Shown here: positions 27,682-35,898 of the stretch, in pieces
Layout: each line of letters begins with the position of its first letter
Position numbering within the stretch: position 1 is the stretch's first letter
Source of the DNA: Iodidimonas muriae
GTDB lineage: Bacteria; Pseudomonadota; Alphaproteobacteria; Sphingomonadales; Rhodothalassiaceae
Length of the DNA stretch: 64,000 bases
Direction: 5' to 3'
NCBI RefSeq assembly: GCF_014647255.1
Contig: NZ_BMOV01000003.1
Location: forward strand, 248,001-312,000
The notes under the pieces: generated by a model
Told to the model about the DNA's origin: nothing
Seen by the model: the letters and a program-made list of their open reading frames with translations, nothing else
Database searches by the model: none
Translations under genes and position numbers: made by a program

Positions 27682-28646
27682 CATATCGTGACGCGGTCGC
27701 TGCTGGCATCGCACAGGAAATGGAACGCGACGAAGATGTGGTGTTTCTTGGTGAAGATATTGCCGCCGCAGGTGGCGTGTTCAAGGCCACCGTTGGCCTG
27801 CTCGATAAATTCGGGCCCGAACGGGTGCGGGATACTCCCATAGCCGAACAGGCAATTCTCGGCGCTGCAATGGGAGCTGCCATGACCGGCTTACGCCCCA
27901 TCGCGGAAATCATGTTCTCGGATTTCTTTGCCGTCTGCTGGGATATTGTGGTCAATGAAATTGCCAAAACCCGTTATATGACCAATGGGCAAATCAATCT
28001 GCCCCTTGTTATTCGGACTGCCAATGGCGGTGGGCTTCGCTTTGGTGCTCAACACAGCCAAAGCATAGAAAACTGGGCCATGATGATCCCCGGCCTTAAA
28101 GTGGTCGCGCCGTCATCTCCAGCTGATGTAAAGGGGCTTTTGGCCGCTGCCATCCGAGATCCCGATCCGGTGATTTTCTTTGAACATAAGGCCCTTTATC
28201 CCACAAAGGGCGAAGTGCCCGATGGCGAACATGTGGAAGAGCTGGGAAAAGCCAAGATCTTGCGTGATGGTGACGACCTCACCATCGCCGCTTTGGCAGC
28301 CATGGTCCCTCGCGCCGTAGAAGCCGCAGAAAGGCTAAAGGACGAACATGGGATCGAGTGCACCGTCGTCGATATACGCTCTTTGGTGCCCCTAGATACG
28401 CAAACCCTGTTCCGCGAGGTTTCAAAAACCGGACGCCTGTTCACCGTGGAAGAAAACCCACGATTATGCGGCTGGGGAGCGGAACTATCGAGCCTTGTTT
28501 CCGAAGAGATATTTTGGGAACTGGACGCACCCATCGTCCGTATCACGACACCGCATATCCCCCTGCCTGCCGCAGACCAGCTTGAGGATCTCACAATCCC
28601 CAGCGTCGATCGTATCACCGATACTATCTTAAAATCATTGGGGTAA
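27669..28646 (+). CDS. 2-oxo-acid dehydrogenase E1 beta subunit
   Basis: A 325-residue beta subunit: TYRDAVAAGIAQEMERDEDV, FLGEDIAAAGGVFKAT, TPIAEQAILGAAMGAAMTGL and the C-terminal transketolase domain with TVEENPRLCGWG. Start is GTG at 27669, which follows GGAGG 6 bases upstream and overlaps the E1 alpha stop by 13 bases. It forms a heterotetramer with the alpha subunit in the known family. It belongs to the operon behind operator site 2. Confidence 0.93.
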   Translation: MAELTYRDAVAAGIAQEMERDEDVVFLGEDIAAAGGVFKATVGLLDKFGPERVRDTPIAEQAILGAAMGAAMTGLRPIAEIMFSDFFAVCWDIVVNEIAKTRYMTNGQINLPLVIRTANGGGLRFGAQHSQSIENWAMMIPGLKVVAPSSPADVKGLLAAAIRDPDPVIFFEHKALYPTKGEVPDGEHVEELGKAKILRDGDDLTIAALAAMVPRAVEAAERLKDEHGIECTVVDIRSLVPLDTQTLFREVSKTGRLFTVEENPRLCGWGAELSSLVSEEIFWELDAPIVRITTPHIPLPAADQLEDLTIPSVDRITDTILKSLG

Positions 28647-28649
28647 ATC

Positions 28650-30098
28650 ATGGCCGAACCCATCATATCCGTTGACACAGGGCTTTATATCGATGGCCAA
28701 TGGCGCCCGGCATCAGATGGCGCCGACATAGCGGTCAAGGACCCTGCGACCGAAGAAACCATTGCCCGCGTTTCCTGCGCATCCAAAGAGGATGCCATAG
28801 ATGCTGTGGAAGCCGCTCATCGCGCTCAAGCCTCATGGGCTGTACGTCCACCCCGTGAACGCTCGGAAATATTACGCAAGGCCTTTGAATTGATGACCGC
28901 GCGGGCGGAAGGCTTTGCCCGACTGATCGCACAGGAAAATGGCAAAGCCCTCAAAGATGCGCGTGGCGAGGTGGCTTATGCTGCGGAATTTTTCCGCTGG
29001 TATGCAGAAGAGGCTGTGCGCAATCTTTCCGATTTATCCATGGCACCTTCAGGAAAAAATCGCATCATGGTCCTGCACCAACCGGTGGGTGTGGCCCTTT
29101 TGATTACACCATGGAACTTCCCCGCGGCCATGGCAACGCGCAAGATTGGCCCTGCCTTGGCTGCGGGCTGTTCTGTCATTTTGAAACCGGCTTCGGAAAC
29201 GCCTCTCACCGCTCTCGCCATTGCCCGACTTTTGGAAGAAGCCGGCGTTCCAAAGGGCGTGGTAAATGTGATTGCCTCTTCACGGTCTTCGAAGATCGTT
29301 CCTGCCATTCTTGACGATCCACGCATTGGCAAACTGTCTTTCACCGGGTCCACACAAGTGGGACGTATCCTTTTAGGCAATGCAGCAAAAACCGTCATCA
29401 ACTGCTCCATGGAGCTAGGTGGAAATGCGCCGGTGATTGTGTTCAATGATGCGGATCTCGATACCGCCGTTGAAGGAGCTATGATCGCCAAAATGCGCAA
29501 TGGCGGAGAGGCTTGCACGGCAGCCAACCGGTTTTATGTGGAAGATGGCATTGCCGATGCTTTCACAAAACGTTTCTCCGAAGCCATGGCCTCTTTAAAG
29601 ATAGGGCCAGGTCTACAGGAAGACACCGATCTTGGCCCGTTGATCAACCAAGCGGCCCGCGATGATATGGAAGCGTTGGTAGAAGATGCCGTATCCACGG
29701 GCGGGCATATCGCCACTGGCGGCATCCGGCCCAATGGACGTGGATTTTTCTATCAACCCACAGTTCTGACTGACAGCGGCCCAAACGCACGCGTGTTACA
29801 TGAAGAGATATTTGGACCCATCGCCCCTATTCAACGGTTCGATGATGTGGATGACATGATCACCCGCGCCAATGATACGGAATATGGCCTGATTTCCTAT
29901 GTCTTTACTGAAAACCTGAAAAAGGGCCTGATGGTTTCGGAACGCCTTCACTCGGGCATGGTTGGTCTTAATCGCGGCGTAGTCTCTGACCCGGCAGCCC
30001 CCTTTGGTGGGGTAAAACAATCAGGGCTTGGTCGCGAAGGTGCCCATGATGGCATGATGGAGTTTCTCGAGAAAAAATATATTGCGGTAGACTGGTAG
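28650..30098 (+). CDS. NAD(P)-dependent aldehyde dehydrogenase (succinate-semialdehyde dehydrogenase type)
   Basis: A 482-residue ALDH that would oxidise an aldehyde to its acid. The catalytic glutamate lies in MELGGNAPVIVF (about residue 254) and the catalytic cysteine in NGGEACTAANR (about 289). The cofactor region TPWNFPAAM and the C-terminal PFGGVKQSGLGREG are present. Sequence is closest in style to the GabD/succinate-semialdehyde group, but that group accepts many substrates. It lies between E1 beta (3-base gap) and E2 (12-base gap). Confidence 0.92.
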   Translation: MAEPIISVDTGLYIDGQWRPASDGADIAVKDPATEETIARVSCASKEDAIDAVEAAHRAQASWAVRPPRERSEILRKAFELMTARAEGFARLIAQENGKALKDARGEVAYAAEFFRWYAEEAVRNLSDLSMAPSGKNRIMVLHQPVGVALLITPWNFPAAMATRKIGPALAAGCSVILKPASETPLTALAIARLLEEAGVPKGVVNVIASSRSSKIVPAILDDPRIGKLSFTGSTQVGRILLGNAAKTVINCSMELGGNAPVIVFNDADLDTAVEGAMIAKMRNGGEACTAANRFYVEDGIADAFTKRFSEAMASLKIGPGLQEDTDLGPLINQAARDDMEALVEDAVSTGGHIATGGIRPNGRGFFYQPTVLTDSGPNARVLHEEIFGPIAPIQRFDDVDDMITRANDTEYGLISYVFTENLKKGLMVSERLHSGMVGLNRGVVSDPAAPFGGVKQSGLGREGAHDGMMEFLEKKYIAVDW

Positions 30099-30110
30099 GG
30101 GAGTGAACTC

Positions 30111-31391
30111 ATGGATGTGATCATGCCCCAATTGGGGGAATCGGTAGATGAGGGAACCATCTCCGCTTGGCATAAAAAGCCCGGAGATCTGATCGCCGTG
30201 GACGACATTTTACTGGAAATCGAAACCGATAAAGTGGCGACCGAGGTGCCCTCTTTGGTAGCAGGGGTCCTCAAAGATATTTTGGTAGCCGAAGGAGATA
30301 TAGCAAAGGTCGGTACAATTTTGTGCGTAATCGAAACCGCTGACCAAAGCAGTTCTTCTACTTCCGCCCCTCCCCCCCAAAAGGGTAAAATGGTCGCAGA
30401 CGCCTCTTCTCCATCGCCAGAAAAAGACTCGGACGTAAATCCAATAAGCCTCTCGGGAACAAGAAAAAAACCAACACGTGCCCCGAAAAACGCGCCCGAT
30501 GGAACACCATTATCCCCCGCCGTACGGCGATTGATTGCCCATCATGATCTTGATCCTGCCGCAATTCCCGGGACAGGTCGCCAAGGCCGCATTCAGCGTA
30601 GCGATGTGCTCACCTATCTCGATAAAAAAGACGTGCGGCAACCAGCCACAATCGCTCGGCCAACCGCCGTGTCAACCAACGATAAAGAACGGGTACCCTT
30701 TTCCTCTTTGCGGCGCAAAATCGCGCAGAATATGCTCGCTTCGAAACAACAGAGTGCCCATGTCTTGCAAGCTGTGGAGGTTGATTTCAGTGCCGTCGAA
30801 CGGGTGCGTACCTTTATGAAGGACGCGTGGCGCGCAGAAACAGGCACATCCCTTACCTATCTGCCCTTCATCGCCCGGGCGGTATGTCTTAGCCTGCCCA
30901 ATTTTCCCGACCTCAATGCGGAAAGAGATGGCGACAGCCTGCTACGGCATAAGCATATCCATATGGCCTTCGCCATTGATCTGGACCACAAAGGACTGGT
31001 CGCGCCTGTTCTGAAGAATGCTGAAAATCTCAAAGTCCCGGCCCTGGCCCGCGGCATTGTCAGTTTATCCCAAAAAGCGCGAAACGGTCAGCTTTTGCCT
31101 GATGATATGTCTGGGGCGGGATACACCCTGACAAACAACGGTAGTTTTGGAACACTATTCACCGCACCAATCATCAATCAGCCCCAAGTGGCCATTCTCT
31201 CTACCGATGGCATCAAAAAACGGCCAGTGGTGGTTGAAGGCCCTGATGGTGATGAGATTGCCATTCGTCCCATGGGGATTCTGGCACAAAGCTTTGACCA
31301 TTGTGTCGTAGATGGCTCTTATTCAGCGTCTTTCCTGAACTGCGTTAAAGAAATCATAGAAACCCGCAACTGGTCTGCGGATTTCCTTTAA
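30111..31391 (+). CDS. 2-oxo-acid dehydrogenase E2 (dihydrolipoamide acyltransferase)
   Basis: A 426-residue E2 with three domains. One lipoyl domain carries Lys41 in EIETDKVATEV. A Pro/Ser/Lys-rich linker leads to the peripheral-subunit-binding domain (LSPAVRRLIAHHDLDP to GRIQRSDVLTYL). The catalytic acyltransferase domain ends with SFDHCVVDGSYSA, the HxxxDG active site near residue 397. It completes an E1alpha-E1beta-E2 set; no E3 dihydrolipoamide dehydrogenase is in the window, so a housekeeping E3 is presumably shared. It is last in its operon. Confidence 0.93.
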   Translation: MDVIMPQLGESVDEGTISAWHKKPGDLIAVDDILLEIETDKVATEVPSLVAGVLKDILVAEGDIAKVGTILCVIETADQSSSSTSAPPPQKGKMVADASSPSPEKDSDVNPISLSGTRKKPTRAPKNAPDGTPLSPAVRRLIAHHDLDPAAIPGTGRQGRIQRSDVLTYLDKKDVRQPATIARPTAVSTNDKERVPFSSLRRKIAQNMLASKQQSAHVLQAVEVDFSAVERVRTFMKDAWRAETGTSLTYLPFIARAVCLSLPNFPDLNAERDGDSLLRHKHIHMAFAIDLDHKGLVAPVLKNAENLKVPALARGIVSLSQKARNGQLLPDDMSGAGYTLTNNGSFGTLFTAPIINQPQVAILSTDGIKKRPVVVEGPDGDEIAIRPMGILAQSFDHCVVDGSYSASFLNCVKEIIETRNWSADFL

Positions 31392-31396
31392 GACAA

Positions 31397-31420
31397 ACGC
31401 GCCAAAAGCCTAAGGCGCGT
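31397..31420. terminator. Candidate bidirectional terminator hairpin between E2 and lacI-type gene
   Basis: ACGCGCC (31397-31403) pairs perfectly with GGCGCGT (31414-31420) around a 10-base loop, in the gap between two convergent genes. On the minus strand the stem is followed by TTTGTC, a weak T-tract; on the plus strand there is none. A stop signal for one or both operons is plausible. Confidence 0.5.
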
Positions 31421-31423
31421 AGC

Positions 31424-32449
31424 CTAACCTCGCGGGCCCGTTGATCCACGCAAAACCAGTTCCGGGTGAACAGTGATCTTTTGCGGCTGGGATAGCGGGC
31501 CCTGAATCATTGTCAACACCGCTTCAGCCGCCCGTTCCCCCATCTGATAAAGGGGGATATGAATGGTGGTCAAAGGCGGCTTGAACTTGTTGGCAAATGG
31601 CATGTCATTATAGCCCGTCACGGAGATATCATCAGGGCAAGTCAACCCCTGCTGCTCGATCGCATCGTAACATCCAAGCGCTAGCAGATCATTAGCGGCA
31701 ACAACAGCCGTGAACCGCTTGCCGCTTTCAAAAATTCGAGTAAGGGCTAACTTACCTTCATCTTCCGAATAAGCATGGCAAAAAGCCACAAGCTCTTCAT
31801 CCGGCTCCAGGCCTTGCTTTCTCATGACATCTAGAAAGGCAAGATAACGCTGATAGCCTGTTGAAATTTCCTGCGGGCCTGCCACATGAGCGATCTGCCG
31901 GTGCCCCAGTTCCAAAAGGTGGCGAACCGCCATTTCAATCCCGGCCGCATCATCATTAATGACAGAGGCAACGGCCGTATCTTCGACCGAACGATTGATC
32001 AAAACCACATGATACCCCTCTGCTATACAGGTTTTAATCAGATCGTCGGAGCGATGGGCTGTCGCCAGAATCAAGCCATCAGTCTGCCGCCCTTTCATCC
32101 GTTCAATAATGCGGTGTTCTTCTTCTACCTTATTATCGGTGTCACCTAAAAAGGCCGTATAGCCGGAGTGTGCCAAACGGTGTTCGATGCCGCGAATGAT
32201 CGGTGGGAAAACGGGGTTGGACAAATCAGGAACCAAAACCCCCACTGTAAAAGACCTGTTTACCCGCAAGGAATAAGCAAAGGGGTTCGTTTTATAACCC
32301 AATTCGGCTGCGGCCTTGCGTATTTTATCGGCGACTTCTTCTGAAATCGCATAGCCTTCCTTGCGGTTGAGAACGCGTGAAACAGTTGAAAGATGGACGC
32401 CACACTTTTGCGCCACATCCCGCAAAGTTGTTCGTGCTCGCGCCATCAT
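31424..32449 (-). CDS. LacI/GalR-family transcriptional regulator of the island
   Basis: A 341-residue repressor. The N-terminal helix-turn-helix reads TTLRDVAQKCGVHLSTVSRV with the hinge helix around NPFAYSLR. The periplasmic-binding-protein-like ligand domain has GVLVPDLSNPVFPPIIRGIE and the C-terminal PELVLRGSTG. ATGs at 32449 and 32446 both follow GGGGA; 32464 is less likely. It is the only regulator in the island, is divergent from the dehydrogenase-transporter operon, and matches the LacI-type palindromes before all four operons. The effector is probably the substrate or a catabolite, not identified. Confidence 0.93.
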   Translation of the reverse strand: MMARARTTLRDVAQKCGVHLSTVSRVLNRKEGYAISEEVADKIRKAAAELGYKTNPFAYSLRVNRSFTVGVLVPDLSNPVFPPIIRGIEHRLAHSGYTAFLGDTDNKVEEEHRIIERMKGRQTDGLILATAHRSDDLIKTCIAEGYHVVLINRSVEDTAVASVINDDAAGIEMAVRHLLELGHRQIAHVAGPQEISTGYQRYLAFLDVMRKQGLEPDEELVAFCHAYSEDEGKLALTRIFESGKRFTAVVAANDLLALGCYDAIEQQGLTCPDDISVTGYNDMPFANKFKPPLTTIHIPLYQMGERAAEAVLTMIQGPLSQPQKITVHPELVLRGSTGPRG

Positions 32450-32596
32450 TTCGTCCCCATACAATTCCGCGCAAGAAAGTGCGCCTCATCCTCTTTCCTT
32501 ACATAAAGGATTTTCCGAAACGGTCAAATTTCCCTTTTGTTAACACAAATATATTCGTTGATACTTGCACATTTTTTTCTTTGCAGTTATATCTAC

Positions 32597-32608
32597 GCAA
32601 AGGTTTGC
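32597..32608. promoter_or_regulatory. LacI-type operator, site 3 (variant) in the divergent promoter region
   Basis: GCAAAGGTTTGC differs from the island consensus GCAAACGTTTGC only at the sixth base. It lies 112 bases upstream of the dehydrogenase gene and 148 upstream of the regulator start, so it can serve both directions. A half-site, GCAAACGCAAGG, follows at 32615-32626. Confidence 0.78.
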
Positions 32609-32719
32609 GCAACCGCAAACGCAAGGAAATGAAAGATCAGAGGTCATCCATCCTATTAAAGTACGTAAGAACTGGATTGCTGACCCCATGAAAATGAAAA
32701 TAGATAGAAAGGTAGATCT

Positions 32720-33667
32720 ATGTCGGGGCAGGAAAAGACATCCCTGAAAATCGGTTGGATCGGGACAGGTCGCATGGGGTTTGCGATGGCCCGACGTTTG
32801 ATCCACGCAGGCTATGATGTGTCGGTTTACAATCGCACCCGCGCCAAGGCGGAACCTTTAGGCAAACTCGGTGCAACCCTGGTCGATAACCCACGCGACC
32901 TTGCCTCATGCGACATCACCTTCTCAATGGTCTCTGGCCCTGCGGATCTCAAGCAGGTCATATCTGGTGACCAAGGCGTGCTATCCGACAAAACCCAAAC
33001 CCCCTCTATTCATGTGGATTGCTCTAGTGTTTCGGCGGAAGGGTCGGCCGATGTGCGTAAGGATCTGGCAGACCGCGGCGCGCAAATGATTGCAGCTCCA
33101 GTTTCAGGAAATGCCAAAGTGGTGGAAGCCGGCATGCTATCCATCGTCGCGTCCGGCCCGGAACAGGCGTTTCAAACCGTTCATCCCCTGCTCGATTGTC
33201 TGGGAGAAGGCGTGTCTTATGTTGGGGACGGTGAACTCGCACGCATGGTAAAAATCTGCCATAATATTTTTCTTGGCGTTGTTACCCAGTCCTTGGCGGA
33301 AATCACTATTCTAGCGGAAAAAGGTGGCGTAAAGCGCCACGCTTTCCTTGATTTTATCAACAAGAGTGTCATGGGCTCCGTTTTCACCCGTTACAAAACC
33401 CCTGCCTTTGTCAATCTGGACTGGAAGCCGACTTTCACCCCGGCATTGCTGAAAAAAGATCTTGATTTGGGCCTAAGCGCTGGCCGGACCTTTGGCGTGC
33501 CACAACCTTTGACAGCACTAACACGAGAAATCGTACAAAGTATGATCGGCAATGGGTATCAAGATATTGATTTTGGGGCACTTCTGGAATTGCAGGCAAA
33601 GGCATCAGGGCTGCAGTTAACCTCGGAAAATATCCCGGTAACAGATGGGCTTACTAAAAAGAACTAA
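32720..33667 (+). CDS. NAD(P)-dependent beta-hydroxyacid dehydrogenase (3-hydroxyisobutyrate dehydrogenase family)
   Basis: A 315-residue dehydrogenase. It has the Rossmann fingerprint GWIGTGRMGFAMARRL near the N-terminus, the substrate-binding AAPVSGN segment, and the catalytic-lysine motif KICHN in RMVKICHNIFLG. The family reduces or oxidises beta-hydroxy acids such as 3-hydroxyisobutyrate, tartronate semialdehyde or 4-hydroxybutyrate; the substrate cannot be assigned here. It opens an operon with an MFS transporter and a TauE-type exporter behind operator site 3. Confidence 0.9.
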   Translation: MSGQEKTSLKIGWIGTGRMGFAMARRLIHAGYDVSVYNRTRAKAEPLGKLGATLVDNPRDLASCDITFSMVSGPADLKQVISGDQGVLSDKTQTPSIHVDCSSVSAEGSADVRKDLADRGAQMIAAPVSGNAKVVEAGMLSIVASGPEQAFQTVHPLLDCLGEGVSYVGDGELARMVKICHNIFLGVVTQSLAEITILAEKGGVKRHAFLDFINKSVMGSVFTRYKTPAFVNLDWKPTFTPALLKKDLDLGLSAGRTFGVPQPLTALTREIVQSMIGNGYQDIDFGALLELQAKASGLQLTSENIPVTDGLTKKN

Positions 33668-33701
33668 GCCCCCTCTTCACTCAAAACCGGAAGGCAGCCC
33701 T

Positions 33702-34961
33702 ATGAGTAACCCGCGCACGATCACCGGATACGGAAAAATTTCGCTGTTGCTCGCCACGGCCCTTGCCCTGCTGGCGACGCCAATGGTGTCGCCAGCAATG
33801 CACGATATTGCCACTCATTTCAAAGGTCAGATGGAGAGCGACCCGTCGGGGCGCTTTCTTGTCAGTCTGTTGTCTTTCACTACCGATACGGTCAGCATTC
33901 GCTATCTGATCAAATTCATTCTGCTTTCCACCCCGGCTCTGATGATCGTCTTGTGTTCACCATTCATGGGCTGGGCCAGCGATATTTGGGGCCGTCGCAA
34001 GCTATTGATCGCAGCCCTGTTTTTATTCGCTTTTTCTGGAATGTCGGGTTATTTCGCCTCAACATTGACCGAATTATTCATTGGCCGCCTCTTTCTCGGC
34101 GTGTCTATTGCAGCCATCAAAACCTTAACAGTGGCCATGGTAGGTGATTATTTCACCGGTAAAGAGCGGGACCGGTTCATCGGCTGGCAAGGCTCGGCGA
34201 TGAAATTTGGCGGCGTACTGTTTTTACTTTTGGGAGGCTATCTAGCGGATATTCACTGGCGCATTCCCTTTTGGGGCTATGCCCTTGCCTTTCTCGCTTT
34301 GCCCGGTGCAATTTTCAGTCTGTACGATCCCAAAAAACCGGACGCCACTACCCCAAGTTCTGCTTCCAAAGCCATAGCCCCCCCTATTTCCATTCCAAAA
34401 GTAGGCTTCATTCTCATTTCTGCGTTTATGGCCTCTGTGCTATTTTTCATGACGCTGGTGCAAATCCCCTTCTTCATTCCCGAGCGCTTTGCCGGATCGC
34501 CAGGCGAGGTCGGCTTTGCTATTGCTCTGGCAAATCTGGCCGGTGCCGGCATTGCTGTTGTTTTTTATCGCTTCAAGGAACGCCTCAGCTACGTGACTAT
34601 TTTCACCTTGATTTTTGCTTTAATGGGCTTGGGCTATTGGCTGGTTTCCGTCACGCCTAATTACCCGCTGTTGCTGGCAGCGATGGCCATTGCCGGCTGT
34701 GGATTCGGATTGATCGTGCCGACACAAAGTGCATGGATGTTGTCGGAAGTAACAGGAGCCCGGCGCGGTTTTGGTATTGGACTCGTAACGACGGCCATGT
34801 TCCTTGGCCAATTTGCATCGCCCGTGCTGATTGAACCCTTCATCGACCCAGAAGACCCATCCAGTGTTTTTGAAACGGCCGGGATAATTCTGTTTGGCTT
34901 ATCAATTACATATGCAATTATCTCGTTCTTTCAAAAATCCAAAAGAGATATAGCTTCGTAA
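33702..34961 (+). CDS. Major facilitator superfamily transporter
   Basis: A 419-residue inner-membrane carrier with about 12 hydrophobic helices, and the loop 2-3 motif GWASDIWGRRKLLI that defines the superfamily. The start at 33702 follows GGAAGG and leaves a short cytoplasmic N-terminus; the longer frame to 33645 overlaps the previous gene and is rejected. It sits between the hydroxyacid dehydrogenase and the TauE-type gene. It probably imports the substrate or a breakdown product across the inner membrane. Confidence 0.88.
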   Translation: MSNPRTITGYGKISLLLATALALLATPMVSPAMHDIATHFKGQMESDPSGRFLVSLLSFTTDTVSIRYLIKFILLSTPALMIVLCSPFMGWASDIWGRRKLLIAALFLFAFSGMSGYFASTLTELFIGRLFLGVSIAAIKTLTVAMVGDYFTGKERDRFIGWQGSAMKFGGVLFLLLGGYLADIHWRIPFWGYALAFLALPGAIFSLYDPKKPDATTPSSASKAIAPPISIPKVGFILISAFMASVLFFMTLVQIPFFIPERFAGSPGEVGFAIALANLAGAGIAVVFYRFKERLSYVTIFTLIFALMGLGYWLVSVTPNYPLLLAAMAIAGCGFGLIVPTQSAWMLSEVTGARRGFGIGLVTTAMFLGQFASPVLIEPFIDPEDPSSVFETAGIILFGLSITYAIISFFQKSKRDIAS

Positions 34962-34988
34962 ACAGCCTTCCTCAAACATGGGTCTCCC

Positions 34989-35741
34989 ATGACAGATCCC
35001 CTTTTTCTTCTAATGGTGGTGCTTTCCCTCAGTTTGGGGAGCATCGCCAAAGGTGTAACAGGGATAGGCCTCCCACTTTTGGCAGTTCCTTTGCTCTCGG
35101 CCATAGTCGGTGTGGAGCATGCGGTGGTGATCATGGTGATCCCAAGCGTTGCTTCCAATGGCTGGCTTATTTGGGTGCATCGGCACCATGCCCCACCCGC
35201 CCGCGCTCTTGGCCCCTTCCTTTTTTTCGGAATGATTGGCGGCGTGGTTGGTACGTGGCTTCTTGCCGTAACCAATGACCTAACGCTCACACGAATCCTT
35301 GCCACATGGCTTGGACTTTATCTTGTTCTCACTTTTACACAGCCCGATTTCCGCTTACGCGGCGCAGAAAAACTCGCTCCATTTTTTGGTTTCGCCTCAG
35401 GAACAATGCAAGGCGCGACTGGCATATCTGCCCCTATTATCACACCATTTCTGCATGGGATTGGACTAGACCAACGGGCCTTCATCTTCTCCATGTCCCT
35501 GTCGTTCACAGCCTTTTCCATTATGCAAACAAGCGCCATGGTGGTTCAGGGATTGTTTACCGCTGGCCGTTTGGTCGAGGGGCTTGTCGCCTTGATCCCA
35601 GTGATGTTGTCTCTTCAATTTGGCGTGAAATTATCACGACTCATTTCAGCAAACACCTTCCGCCGATTCTTATTGTTTATCTTTGTCCTGATGGAAATGC
35701 GCCTAATCTGGGCCAGCATTTCTTCCTGGTTCACACTTTAA
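34989..35741 (+). CDS. TauE/SafE (TSUP) family membrane permease
   Basis: A 250-residue membrane protein with about 7-8 helices. The N-terminal repeat has SLGSIAKGVTGIGLPLLAVP and the C-terminal half has GFASGTMQGATGISAPII, the paired family signature. TSUP proteins move sulfite, sulfonates or small carboxylates. It could export an anion produced by the pathway. It is last in the operon that begins at 32720. Confidence 0.88.
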   Translation: MTDPLFLLMVVLSLSLGSIAKGVTGIGLPLLAVPLLSAIVGVEHAVVIMVIPSVASNGWLIWVHRHHAPPARALGPFLFFGMIGGVVGTWLLAVTNDLTLTRILATWLGLYLVLTFTQPDFRLRGAEKLAPFFGFASGTMQGATGISAPIITPFLHGIGLDQRAFIFSMSLSFTAFSIMQTSAMVVQGLFTAGRLVEGLVALIPVMLSLQFGVKLSRLISANTFRRFLLFIFVLMEMRLIWASISSWFTL

Positions 35742-35803
35742 TTCTACTTTTTCTGATGGAATATGGCATTGCCAAGCCAAACCCCATGGAATATCGTAGT
35801 AAG

Positions 35804-35815
35804 GCAAACGTTTGC
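35804..35815. promoter_or_regulatory. LacI-type operator, site 4
   Basis: A perfect GCAAACGTTTGC palindrome lies 84 bases upstream of the TonB-dependent receptor start, placing the outer-membrane receptor and the Rid-domain protein under the same presumed regulator as the catabolic genes. Confidence 0.85.
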
Positions 35816-35898
35816 TTTATCCATCACCCACTCTGAGAATAATTTGGATCGGATACGGCCAACGCCTGAAAGACATAGAAATCTGGGGAGGATTTTCG

